DNA from: Notolepis coatsorum
Taxonomy: Eukaryota > Chordata > Actinopteri > Aulopiformes > Paralepididae
DNA length: 64,000 nucleotides
Assembly: GCA_963971535.1 (NCBI GenBank)
Contig: OZ020598.1
Coordinates: 89,628,021-89,692,020 of the forward strand
Reading direction: 5' to 3'
A program made the position numbers and the translations under genes. The first letter of the stretch is position 1; each line of letters starts with the position of its first letter. A model generated the notes under the pieces. The model saw only the letters and a program-made list of their open reading frames with translations, was not told the origin of the DNA and ran no database searches. Shown one piece after another: positions 25,001-34,553 of the stretch.

Positions 25001-25197
25001 TTATCGACCAGTCACTACCCAGAGCTATGTGGCCGGCTGGCCGCGTAAGCAAAGTGATCACCGGTGCCGATGGCAAGGTCCGAGCAGCTGAAGTGCTCGT
25101 CCAAGGGCGAACTTACACACGACCCGTGGCGAGGCTAATAGAACTGCCCAGACTCCCAGACACTATCGATGACGACCATGACCCCATGACTTTGTGA
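19015..25197 (+). CDS. BEL/Pao Gag-Pol polyprotein (BEL-1), intact
   Basis: A single uninterrupted frame of 2060 codons. I place the start at the first in-frame ATG (Met-Met-Asn-Thr-Pro), since the frame upstream opens with GTG. Domains: an acidic/proline N-terminal Gag part; a coiled coil at about 150-257 with a triple E-R-D-R-L-Q heptad; CX2C-type zinc knuckles at about 660-722; an aspartic protease with D-D-G-S at 778-781; reverse transcriptase with D1119 and the Y-V-D-N box at 1196-1199; RNase H with D1387, E1431 and D1461; an integrase zinc finger (H1692/H1693, C1723/C1726) and catalytic D1759, D1821, E1870. It should encode particle formation, cDNA synthesis and integration. No envelope-like frame follows. 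All catalytic residues are present, so it may be functional. Confidence 0.95.
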   Translation: MMNTPRNGPPNVEHPQRRRQPPQYLEDYAVSQLPSLRQTVNAVKVESKIMSDLNDQVSPTTEALVGSNVTDQAHGGDQEGADMPLPPANTEEVVPDQPREEDNPTERELCTEEEEESAEEIELQDSPTSGSPRSGSPLQPSSPSEAERMLQQAFLVSLTASTERDRLQGERDRLQGERDRLQAQMLIEREQLQAQQRSEEERIRLEMRRLQTEENMARDRADAQRAAAGAQREADLTKREAERDKLQAQLMEQLILKATPSPSARGSRNSSRQQSRAASPNRASDPELDQQTKPIPPADPLPRPVQARPSYKEGAAYTAEKLNKRLQDLEDLIEEEEGEEENQARRQHSTPPDQEVQYSPGYTPAALRYRPPTLFTGEHDARPAPRNSTWTSGPWYPVGTSPQRGARGDSPRRSLPQRSPMYQPSTASYIATPTFPDFTYENRAQYTELRMCLETMMVDVVDERHKYAILLKHLKVPRAHNIALAYATSTTPYTAALAALDQRYGRIWDYVIQEIRHIDRLPPATDNRSLDDLSIKVQSLVGMLGAQREKGMHELYANSNVERILEKLPPARQERFRRQRDHRDPNGPEPSLLDLADFLAREVSSLRLDTFVRSTPSSREGPRRINDGRRSVTVMHQSESVPSSKSHSTPSRKEKWKMVCPYCEKEHWLSQCDLFTKMNAEEVSQWIKSNRRCYRCARSHMAAECRLKKRCSRCDGAHLDILHDSNRRRPAPAPSSGTRASVMYIDPASSSGAQVLLKVVRVTLSYQDKVMDTYAVLDDGSEKTLLLASAAAQLGLRGSENQMTIRTIRRDLKTIKGENVSFTIAASGQPERRYRITNAFTSQEIGLSQYTYPIAKLMDTYVHLRQLPIPLIDGATPTLLIGSDHAELIVPIDRVHTGPRGCPAAVETRLGWTLQGPLAKSLNRTAATSCLHSRTTEEDTTLLQHVERLWTLETMPFKNEKKDIRSKEDIYAINLLEQGTKRVTVGGVMRYATPLLRREGMPTFHAKKDATERYLLNTERRLAKDPAQESVYRAEIEKLITAGHVTKIDIKEADQTTESWYVPHHKVHHNGKDRIVFNCSYQIGSQNLNKELLPGPTLGPSLLGVLLRFRQDKVAISGDIKGMFLQVRLVEEDKPLLRFLWRERIGDENPAIYQWEVLPFGTTCSPCCATFALQKHVAEDPAADEEVRHSVKNSFYVDNCLQSVSTQEEAEALLIKLRASLIKGGFDLRQWASSDPHVLRSLSPADKAASSETWMATIPGEAQEMTLGLVWRFKTDSLHYRHKPLTPEQGRSTATPTTRRSVYRTLARQYDPLGCILPYTTRAKMIVRALWDKDQGWDDPIPAHLASTWREWETELRSLPGVNIRRSYFPPTVRPETCKMDLHVFSDASEVAYGSVAYLRAQEKGGEIHTAFILARSRIAPRKQQSIPRLELCAALAGAHLATLIQRELTIPVHRTILWSDSTTVLTWIKSDSCRYKVFVGVRVTEIQELTEAASWRYVDTKHNPADVITRGMSLDDLTRRNIYSDGPEFLKLPEEEWPTPTPREASKEEAENKKPMFCGLSTVASTDPNIDDCITLQSAQLKTFLWHHPEIQSTTDISAADYEEAELLLLQRAQRDSFPDELDCLQGGKPVPSDSRLLHLAPESDAHNLIRVGGRLRRAPDLPDDIKYPIVLNSRHKVTELIIKKYDEDVHHAGAERVFAEIRRRYWILQGREAVRRFQRTCLDCRKWRAQPSIPRMADLPPCRLRLGDKPFHSTGMDCFGPLYIKRGRGTEKRWGIVFKCMTTRAIHIELLPTMSTDSFLMAFRRFTSRKGKPSTLLSDHGTNFKGGERELRESFQAMGPELKTHLAPSQIDFQFNPPNAPHFGGTWEREVRSIKTALYAVLGAQTVAEEVLMTVLTEIEGVLNSKPLGYVSSDVADVDPVTPNTLLMARLDPALPQTIYRPEEANGRRMWSYSQVLADKFWNSFLLHYLPSLQTRQKWVKERDNLTEGTVVMIIDQSLPRAMWPAGRVSKVITGADGKVRAAEVLVQGRTYTRPVARLIELPRLPDTIDDDHDPMTL

Positions 25198-25280
25198 GTT
25201 GACTGACCCTTACAGCGGACCTTGAGTGGTAGACAGTGCGGTTAATCTGTCTCTGCTTAGCTAATTAGGTGGGACTAATT

Positions 25281-25290
25281 AGGGGGCGGC
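25281..25290 (+). promoter_or_regulatory. BEL-1 polypurine tract
   Basis: AGGGGGCGGC immediately before the 3' LTR, the expected primer site for plus-strand DNA synthesis. The two C residues make it an imperfect tract. Confidence 0.7.
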
Positions 25291-26685
25291 TGTTGTGAAG
25301 GATCAGATTAAACCGAATATATATATTTATTTATGGATATATATTTAATAGTATTTGTATATCGTTTGATATCCCCTGTATATTCCTTGTACAATATGCA
25401 CTGAATATCCCTTTAGTCTACTAACAGCCCATAATAGTTTCATTCTACCATTGGACGAGAACCTGGCGCCAGCAGCCATGCCCCTTGGTTCAAGTTCAAT
25501 CGTGCCGACCAACATGTCGTGGCAAGCCCGGTTCCGCGTAGGAATACGTCTGGCGAAATACGAATGGTACTATTTGTTCACAGCGCATATATATATGGCG
25601 CAAGTAAAGTAGAACTTTCTTTTAGTCCATTAGTCCTTTACCCTCCAACCTAGTAACAGACGCGAAGCCTCACCCACGACGCACGTGTGGTGCAGTAAGG
25701 CCTACTTGGCCTCAGAATAGGCATTGAGACATCGTGTGGATTAATAGTTGAATTGTCATAGTTTGGCACTATACCGTCGAGTTGGACGTATTTCTATTAA
25801 GTTAATAATAGTCTATTATGTATGGTGCATCGTTCGGTTAGAGTTATAAAGTGAGCAGTACCCCCATCGTTCCTGACGTTATCTGGAGTCTTAACCAGGC
25901 TGGGCAGACCACGTGTGGTGCTTGCATCCGAGGAGCTCCGGGCCAGGACGAGTGGACCTGTACATTGGATTACTTTACCCGGACGACGGCGAGCCTTCCA
26001 CGGCTTGGATTATCTACATGCTTTGGGTGCTTTGATTATGCCATGGATAACGGCCAACACTGCTGAGTGTTGGAACTACCCCCCGGAGAGGAGTCCAGGT
26101 GAGACGGCGCTCTACCCCGAGTGAGGTCGCCTCACGTCTCTTCGTTGTGGACCGGCAGCTACCGTCCACCAGAGGGTCCAGCTGTATTCATCTGTGGACC
26201 GAGGTTCTGTGGGCACCGTGTTCAGGACTCTGAATTCTCCCAAGAAATCGTCGGCCAGATGGGATACCGCCAGCGGCTCTTCTAACCCCCCCCCCTACTG
26301 TCTTACAACCAGCGGGACCCCCCCCTTAGTGTATCCAGCTATAATCATTTAAGTACCATCGCTATAGTTCCCTAAAGAACCAGGTTGTATACTTGCTCCC
26401 TGCGTAACCAGAGATTGGACATTCAATGTTGATTTACCTACGAATACTCATTTGCCTTACAAGTGCATTTCAAATCATAAATGTCATTAAGTGAACGTTG
26501 TATATACCCTTTGCTATATAAAATATTCGATTTATACATTTGTGTGGACTTCGTTTCATCAGGTGGGAAAGTGTTCATCATATCTATATCATGTACTGGA
26601 TGGCCAGAAGTTAAAGTACAAGCGGTAGTGGTTTAATAATACCATACTTATCAATACAGTCAGGGAATTGTACCCCTCAGTTACA
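25291..26685 (+). repeat. BEL-1 3' LTR
   Basis: 1,395 bp, nearly identical to the 5' LTR and to the duplicated LTR at 28,772-30,167. It ends CAGTTACA and is followed by the ATAAG target duplication. Confidence 0.95.
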
Positions 26686-27478
26686 ATAAGCATGTAAGCA
26701 AAACTAGATTTGAGGTCTGTGATGGAAAGTGATTGTTAACATTCTATTTATTTTTATTTTTATAAAAAATTTAAATAAAAAAAAATAAAAAAAATTAAAA
26801 CTTTTTTATTTTTATTTAATTTTTTTGCGAGGCCCCCCTTCCCGCGAGGCCCTGTGCGACCGCACTGCTCGCACACCCCCTGAGGCGGCCCTGGCTACTG
26901 TGCCCAGCAGGCACGTGCATACATAGGGGTGAAGGGGTGCCCGGGCACCTGCCTTTTTCATTTTTCATTAGAAAGTGCCCTTTTTATGCCACCCTCTTTT
27001 TTTTTTTTTTTTTTTTTTTTTACTGTTGCACATATAGATATACTGCCCTGCCCTTCCAAATGAAAGATGTCACGATAGAATCTAAATATTAGGTAAAGAA
27101 AGAGAAATGCCACCCCTCTTGTAAATAATAGGTCCTTCCAGCCTGGAAGGACCTATTACGCATAGGCATAGCACGTGGGTGGGTGATGATCATGAGATGA
27201 TGTAAACCGCGCAGGGCCAGCAGCAGTGCACTGAACACGAAATTGATATCCAGCTGTTGTTGAGCTCACACTCGAGTCGAGACCTCTTTTTTTACAGTTA
27301 CTATTTCATCTAAAACAAAGCAAGAGTACACTTCATCAGGTAAGGTATTTGCCCAACAAAATAAAATGTCGGGTTTGCAGTGCACTGTATATTTTCGTGA
27401 AACACGTCGCCAGATCACCCCTCCCCAGCCCCTCCCTGTCTGCTGCTGCCTGCTAGTGCAGGAAAATCACGCAGCATA

Positions 27479-27581
<103 letters not shown>

Positions 27582-27612
27582 CAGCTGTTGGTCTGGAGCG
27601 CATATTGTGTTA

Positions 27613-27631
27613 TTAACACTTTGGGTGCCGG
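27613..27631 (+). repeat. piggyBac left terminus, duplicated copy
   Basis: TTAA followed by CACTTTGGGTGCCGG. It is a copy of the left terminus at 31,076-31,094 produced by the tandem duplication. It is separated from the rest of the transposon by the duplication junction at 28,528/28,529. Confidence 0.85.
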
Positions 27632-27968
27632 CCAAAAATCCGGAAAATGACTGTGGGTTGCCAGGATTCCTGGACGATTCTAGCATATCTCATGATCTTA
27701 GCGGAGCTATTTCTATATTTTATATTATAACTATGGGGAAATGGTTGGGCTCATTTGAAGACGACAAGTTGATGTACACAATGCAAAAAACCGTTTGTTT
27801 CTGCATGTCTTCGTTCGTTCACAATTACAAGTTAAAAAACGTCAACAAAAGATAAAAGTGGAGGTAAATTATTTAGAACAGGAGTTACAGGCACTTTTAT
27901 GAAAGGTGTGCCGGCGGGGTGATAATAGGTACTGAACGTGTTATAAAGCAATTTAGACTGGGATGGAT

Positions 27969-28526
27969 GGATGGATGGTTTGATTGATTGATTGTTTGAC
28001 AGATTGTTTTATTGGTTTGATTGATAGAATGTTTTATTGTTTTTTGTTGATCGTTTGATTCATAGATTGATTTGTTTGATTGATTGATTACTTTGTTGGT
28101 CGTTTGATTGATAGAATGTTTGATTGTTTTGTTGATCGTTTGATTCATAGATTGATTTGTTTGATTGATTGATAGAATGTTTGATTGTTTTGTTGATCGT
28201 TTGATTCATAGATTGATTTGTTTGATTGATTGATTACTTTGTTGGTCGTTTGATTGATAGAATGTTTGATTGTTTTGTTGATCGTTTGATTCATAGATTG
28301 ATTTGTTTGATTGATTGATTACTTTGTTGGTCGTTTGATTGATAGAATGTTTGATTGTTTTGTTGATCGTTTGATTCATAGATTGATTTGTTTGATTGAT
28401 TGATTACTTTGTTGGTCGTTTGATTGATAGAATGTTTGATTGTTTTGTTGATCGTTTGATTCATAGATTGATTTGTTTGATTGATTGATTACTTTGTTGG
28501 TCGTTTGATTGATAGAATGTTTGATT
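27969..28526. repeat. TTTGATTG minisatellite, about 85-bp unit (unit 1)
   Basis: Higher-order repeat of TTGATT-type motifs lying inside the piggyBac left arm. The Asn/Gln/Ile-rich frames on the minus strand are artefacts. It breaks off at the duplication junction. Confidence 0.9.
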
Positions 28527-28528
28527 TG

Positions 28529-28678
28529 AGCAAAGTGATCACCGGTGCCGATGGCAAGGTCCGAGCAGCTGAAGTGCTCGTCCAAGGGCGAACTTACACA
28601 CGACCCGTGGCGAGGCTAATAGAACTGCCCAGACTCCCAGACACTATCGATGACGACCATGACCCCATGACTTTGTGA
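28529..28678 (+). pseudogene. BEL-1 pol C-terminal fragment (duplicated)
   Basis: The last about 50 codons of the BEL-1 polyprotein, identical to 25,048-25,197 and ending at the same stop. It is fused in frame to translated minisatellite on its 5' side, giving a chimeric 65-residue frame. It has no promoter or upstream domains and is a by-product of the tandem duplication. Confidence 0.93.
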
Positions 28679-28771
28679 GTTGACTGACCCTTACAGCGGA
28701 CCTTGAGTGGTAGACAGTGCGGTTAATCTGTCTCTGCTTAGCTAATTAGGTGGGACTAATTAGGGGGCGGC

Positions 28772-30167
28772 TGTTGTGAAGGATCAGATTAAACCGAATA
28801 TATATATTTATTTATGGATATATATTTAATAGTATTTGTATATCGTTTGATATCCCCTGTATATTCCTTGTACAATATGCACTGAATATCCCTTTAGTCT
28901 ACTAACAGCCCATAATAGTTTCATTCTACCATTGGACGAGAACCTGGCGCCAGCAGCCATGCCCCTTGGTTCAAGTTCAATCGTGCCGACCAACATGTCG
29001 TGGCAAGCCCGGTTCCGCGTAGGAATACGTCTGGCGAAATACGAATGGTACTATTTGTTCACAGCGCATATATATATGGCGCAAGTAAAGTAGAACTTTC
29101 TTTTAGTCCATTAGTCCTTTACCCTCCAACCTAGTAACAGACGCGAAGCCTCACCCACGACGCACGTGTGGTGCAGTAAGGCCTACTTGGCCTCAGAATA
29201 GGCATTGAGACATCGTGTGGATTAATAGTTGAATTGTCATAGTTTGGCACTATACCGTCGAGTTGGACGTATTTCTATTAAGTTAATAATAGTCTATTAT
29301 GTATGGTGCATCGTTCGGTTAGAGTTATAAAGTGAGCAGTACCCCCATCGTTCCTGACGTTATCTGGAGTCTTAACCAGGCTGGGCAGACCACGTGTGGT
29401 GCTTGCATCCGAGGAGCTCCGGGCCAGGATGAGTGGACCTGTACATTGGATTACTTTACCCGGACGACGGCGAGCCTTCCACGGCTTGGATTATCTACAT
29501 GCTTTGGGTGCTTTGATTATGCCATGGATAACGGCCAACACTGCTGAGTGTTGGAACTACCCCCCGGAGAGGAGTCCAGGTGAGACGGCGCTCTACCCCG
29601 AGTGAGGTCGCCTCACGTCTCTTCGTTGTGGACCGGCAGCTACCGTCCACCAGAGGGTCCAGCTGTATTCATCTGTGGACCGAGGTTCTGTGGGCACCGT
29701 GTTCAGGACTCTGAATTCTCCCAAGAAATCGTCGGCCAGATGGGATACCGCCAGCGGCTCTTCTAACCCCCCCCCCCTACTGTCTTACAACCAGCGGGAC
29801 CCCCCCCTTAGTGTATCCAGCTATAATCATTTAAGTACCATCGCTATAGTTCCCTAAAGAACCAGGTTGTATACTTGCTCCCTGCGTAACCAGAGATTGG
29901 ACATTCAATGTTGATTTACCTACGAATACTCATTTGCCTTACAAGTGCATTTCAAATCATAAATGTCATTAAGTGAACGTTGTATATACCCTTTGCTATA
30001 TAAAATATTCGATTTATACATTTGTGTGGACTTCGTTTCATCAGGTGGGAAAGTGTTCATCATATCTATATCATGTACTGGATGGCCAGAAGTTAAAGTA
30101 CAAGCGGTAGTGGTTTAATAATACCATACTTATCAATACAGTCAGGGAATTGTACCCCTCAGTTACA
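28772..30167 (+). repeat. BEL-1 LTR, third copy (duplicated 3' LTR)
   Basis: 1,396 bp. It shares the 3'-LTR-specific bases (GTGTGGA, ATTGTACC) and is followed by ATAAG and the same hAT-A flank, so it descends from the 3' LTR by segmental duplication and not by a new insertion. Confidence 0.95.
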
Positions 30168-30960
30168 ATAAGCATGTAAGCAAAACTAGATTTTAGGTCT
30201 GTGATGGAAAGTGATTGTTAACATTCTATTTATTTGTATTTTTATAAAAAATTTAAATAAATAAAAAATTAAAAAAATTAAAACTTTTTTATTTTTATTT
30301 TATTTTTTTGCGAGGCCCCCCTTCCCGCGAGGCCCTGTGCGACCGCACTGCTCGCACACCCCCTGAGGCGGCCCTGGCTACTGTGCCCAGCAGGCACATG
30401 CATACATAGGGGTGAAGGGGTGCCCGGGCACCTGCCTTTTTCATTTTTCATTAGAAAGTGCCCTTTTTATGCCACCCTCTTTTTTTTTTTTTTTTTTTTT
30501 TTTACTGTTGCACATATAGATATACTGCCCTGCCCTTCCAAATGAAAGATGTCACGATAGAATCTAAATATTAGGTAAAGAAAGAGAAATGCCACCCCTC
30601 TTGTAAATAATAGGTCCTTCCAGCCTGGAAGAACCTATTACGCATAGGCATAGCACGTGGGTGGGTGATGATCATGAGATGATGTAAACCGCGCAGGGCC
30701 AGCAGCAGTGCACTGAACACGAAATTGATATCCAGCTGTTGTTGAGCTCACACTCGAGTCGAGACCTCTTTTTTTACAGTTACTATTTCAACTAAAACAA
30801 AGCAAGAGTACACTTCATCAGGTAAGGTATTTGCCCAACAAAATAAAATGTCGGGTTTGCAGTGCACTGTATATTTTCGTGAAACACGTCGCCAGATCAC
30901 CCCTCCCCAGCCCCTCCCTGTCTGCTGCTGCCTGCTAGTGCAGGAAAATCACGCAGCATA

Positions 30961-30961
30961 C

Positions 30962-31041
<80 letters not shown>
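30961..31041. repeat. (CT)n microsatellite, unit 2
   Basis: Same array as in unit 1 but 18 bp shorter, showing slippage since the duplication. Confidence 0.95.
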
Positions 31042-31043
<2 letters not shown>

Positions 31044-31431
31044 GCAGCTGTTGGTCTGGAGCGCATATTGTGTTATTAACACTTTGGGTGCCGGCCAAAA
31101 ATCCGGAAAATGACTGTGGGTTGCCAGGATTCCTGGACGATTCTAGCATATCTCATGATCTTAGCGGAGCTATTTCTATATTTTATATTATAACTATGGG
31201 GAAATGGTTGGGCTCATTTGAAGACGACAAGTTGATGTACACAATGCAAAAAACCGTTTGTTTCTGCATGTCTTCGTTCGTTCACAATTACAAGTTAAAA
31301 AACGTCAACAAAAGATAAAAGTGGAGGTAAATTATTTAGAACAGGAGTTACAGGCACTTTTATGAAAGGTGTGCCGGCGGGGTGATAATAGGTACTGAAC
31401 GTGTTATAAAGCAATTTAGACTGGGATGGAT

Positions 31432-32571
31432 GGATGGATGGTTTGATTGATTGATTGTTTGACAGATTGTTTTATTGGTTTGATTGATAGAATGTTTTAT
31501 TGTTTTGTTGATCGTTTGATCCATAGATTGATTTGTTTGATTGATTGATTACTTTGTTGGTCGTTTGATTGATAGAATGTTTGATTGTTTTGTTGATCGT
31601 TTGATTCATAGATTGATTTGTTTGATTGATTGATAGAATGTTTGATTGTTTTGTTGATCGTTTGATTCATAGATTGATTTGTTTGATTGATTGATTACTT
31701 TGTTGGTCGTTTGATTGATAGAATGTTTGATTGTTTTGTTGGTAATTTGCTTGATAGAATGTTTGATTGTTTTGTTGATCGTTTGATTCATAGATTGATT
31801 TGTTTGATTGATTGATTACTTTGTTGGTCGTTTGATTGATAGAATGTTTGATTGTTTTGTTGATCGTTTGATTCATAGATTGATTTGTTTGATTGATTGA
31901 TTACTTTGTTGGTCGTTTGATTGATAGAATGTTTGATTGTTTTGTTGATCGTTTGATTCATAGATTGATTTGTTTGATTGATTGATTACTTTGTTGGTCG
32001 TTTGATTGATAGAATGTTTGATTGTTTTGTTGATCGTTTGATTCATAGATTGATTTGTTTGATTGATTGATTACTTTGTTGGTCGTTTGATTGATAGAAT
32101 GTTTGATTGTTTTGTTGGTAATTTGCTTGATAGAATGTTTGATTGTTTTGTTGATCGTTTGATTCATAGATTGATTTGTTTGATTGATTGATTACTTTGT
32201 TGGTCGTTTGATTGATAGAATGTTTGATTGTTTTGTTGATCGTTTGATTCATAGATTGATTTGTTTGATTGATTGATTACTTTGTTGGTCGTTTGATTGA
32301 TAGAATGTTTGATTGTTTTGTTGATCGTTTGATTCATAGATTGATTTGTTTGATTGATTGATTACTTTGTTGGTCGTTTGATTGATAGAATGTTTGATTG
32401 TTTTGTTGGTAATTTGCTTGATAGAATGTTTGATTGTTTTGTTGATCGTTTGATTCATAGATTGATTTGTTTGATTGATTACTTTGTTGGTCGTTTGATT
32501 GATAGAATGTTTTATTGTTTTATTGATTGTTTGATTCATAGATTGTTTGATTGATTGATTGATTGATTGAC
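31432..32571. repeat. TTTGATTG minisatellite, about 85-bp unit (unit 2)
   Basis: About 1.1 kb of the same higher-order repeat, with a variant unit containing TTGGTAATTTGCTTGATAG. It lies within the piggyBac left arm. The stretch 32,572-33,060 is AT-rich with no gene. Confidence 0.9.
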
Positions 32572-33061
32572 AGTCCGACTGACTGACAAACTTGAAATGC
32601 AGTAATACTATTATATCGATCAGGTGAGAATATATTGTATTGATCAGGTTAGTAGATATTGTACCGATCAGGTATTATAGATTATGTGCATGCAATAAAC
32701 TAAACAAAAAAACATTTTGACTGTTTCTCATTCATGTACTGTGCATAATCTGCTCCTGTGTTGTAGACACTGTGTTGCTCTGTACCTACCTGTTTTCCAA
32801 TTTATTCGTCCATACATGATAAACACATTCATAAAGTAATAATATCTTGTATTGATAATATATCAATTAGTTTCACCTGGAAATACTACTACCTCATCAA
32901 CCACCATGCCTGGCGCTAATGAACAAGTAAGTTATAACTACTGGTGTAGGTCCAGAAAACATTATTATAAAATACAGAATACTTTACAATGCAGAAAACT
33001 TGAAACTTTGATGCCATGAAAATTTTTATTGTAAAATATGTTCAATAAACTGGGTGACAAG

Positions 33062-33978
33062 TCATCAGTACCAACCATTGTTGCTGTGCATTATATGCTG
33101 GTAACATTCACAGTATAGGATTATGGTAATTTACCAAGACAATACCTTATAAAAAGTGAACACTGTGATGATAACCAACCATTGTTTCAGTGCATTTAGG
33201 AGTTTGTTGGTAACATTCACAGTATAGGATTATGGTAATTTACCAAGACAATACCTTATAAAAAGTGAACACTGGAGGATAATCAACCATTGTTTCAGTG
33301 CATTTAGGAGTTTGTTGGTAACATTCACAGTATAGGATTATGGTAATTTACCAAGACAATACCTTATAAAAAGTGAACACTGGAGGATAATCAACCATTG
33401 TTTCAGTGCATTTAGGAGTTTGTTGGTAACATTCACAGTATAGGATTATGGTAATTTACCAATACAATACCTTATAAAAAGTGAACACTGGAGGATAATC
33501 AACCATTGTTTCAGTGCATTTAGGAGTTTGTTGGTAACATTCACAGTATAGGATTATGGTAATTTACCAAGACAATACCTTATAAAAAGTGAACACTGGA
33601 GGATAATCAGCCATTGTTTCAGTGCATTTAGGAGTTTGTTGGTAACATTCACAGTATAGGATTATGGTAATTTACCAATACAATACCTTATAAAAAGTGA
33701 ACACTGGAGGATAATCAACCATTGTTTCAGTGCATTTAGGAGTTTGTTGGTAACATTCACAGTATAGGATTATGGTAATTTACCAAGACAATACCTTATA
33801 AAAAGTGAACACTGGCTGATGATAACCAACCATTGTGTCAGTGCATTTAGGAGTTTGTTGGTAACATTCACAGTATAGGATTATGGTAATTTACCAAGAC
33901 AATACCTTATAAAAAGTGAACACTGGAGGATAACCAACCATTGTTTCAGTGCATTTAGAAGTTTGCTGGTAACATTCA
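33062..33978. repeat. minisatellite, 107-109-bp unit, about 8 copies
   Basis: Units marked by GGTAACATTCACAGTATAGG at about 33,100, 33,209, 33,317, 33,425 and onward, with near-identical intervening sequence and no unique spacers. It lies within the piggyBac, downstream of the transposase gene. Confidence 0.93.
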
Positions 33979-34553
33979 CGTCACATGAACTACAGGGCAT
34001 ATCTTACTTGGTCTCTCGCATCGATGACTGCATTGTCCATTGATAAATGGATGAAGCGCCAGATGATCTGTGGACCAAAAAATATCCAATACATGCTTCC
34101 AAAGTATATAAATAATAGGCCAATGGACTGCATTAGAAAAGTGTGGTATGTTACCTACAGTATATACTTTTATAAACTGGGTGACTGTCAGCAACCATTG
34201 GTTCTGTGCAAACGGTAAAAATGAGGGGGGAAAAAGATAAATAAAAAAATATATATATACACACACAATGCAAATTATGAATGGAGTCGATACAGCTAGA
34301 TCGCTAACATAACGTCTCATCTGCAAGTGGTCCAAACATGCCTATGCAATATCGACAACCGTGGCCCAAATACATGTGTTCAACGCATTTGTCTTGTACA
34401 GAAAACAGTGCAACTACCCATACATTATACTATACTATACTATACTACAATATACTATACTATACTATACTACACTATACTATACTACACTCAGCTAGCT
34501 ATACTATGTACCGGTACACATGGTTCTGTCTGTATCACACAATGATGGATTAT

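Larger units (their letters stand above)
17231..26893. mobile_element. hAT-A, non-autonomous hAT element split by BEL-1
   Basis: The left end at 17,231 reads CAGTGCCGTCTGGGAG. The right end at 26,893 reads, on the complement, CAGGGCCGCCTCAGGG. These are imperfect inverted termini of hAT type. The exact 8-bp duplication GCTACTGT flanks it at 17,223-17,230 and 26,894-26,901. Without BEL-1 and one copy of its ATAAG duplication, the element is about 523 bp and non-coding. Subterminal GCGAGGCCCTGTGCGA occurs near both ends. Another copy of its right end lies in the tandem duplication at about 30,168-30,375. Confidence 0.8.
28529..31990. repeat. tandem segmental duplication, unit 2
   Basis: Second copy of the 3.48-kb unit, with few substitutions relative to unit 1 (for example TTTGAGG/TTTTAGG in the hAT-A flank and GGCACGTG/GGCACATG in the hAT-B terminus). 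The right limit is blurred because it falls within the minisatellite. Confidence 0.9.

Noticed and set aside
33062-33978. CRISPR-like array of regularly spaced repeats
   Set aside because: Whole 108-bp units are conserved, there are no variable spacers, and the genome is eukaryotic.
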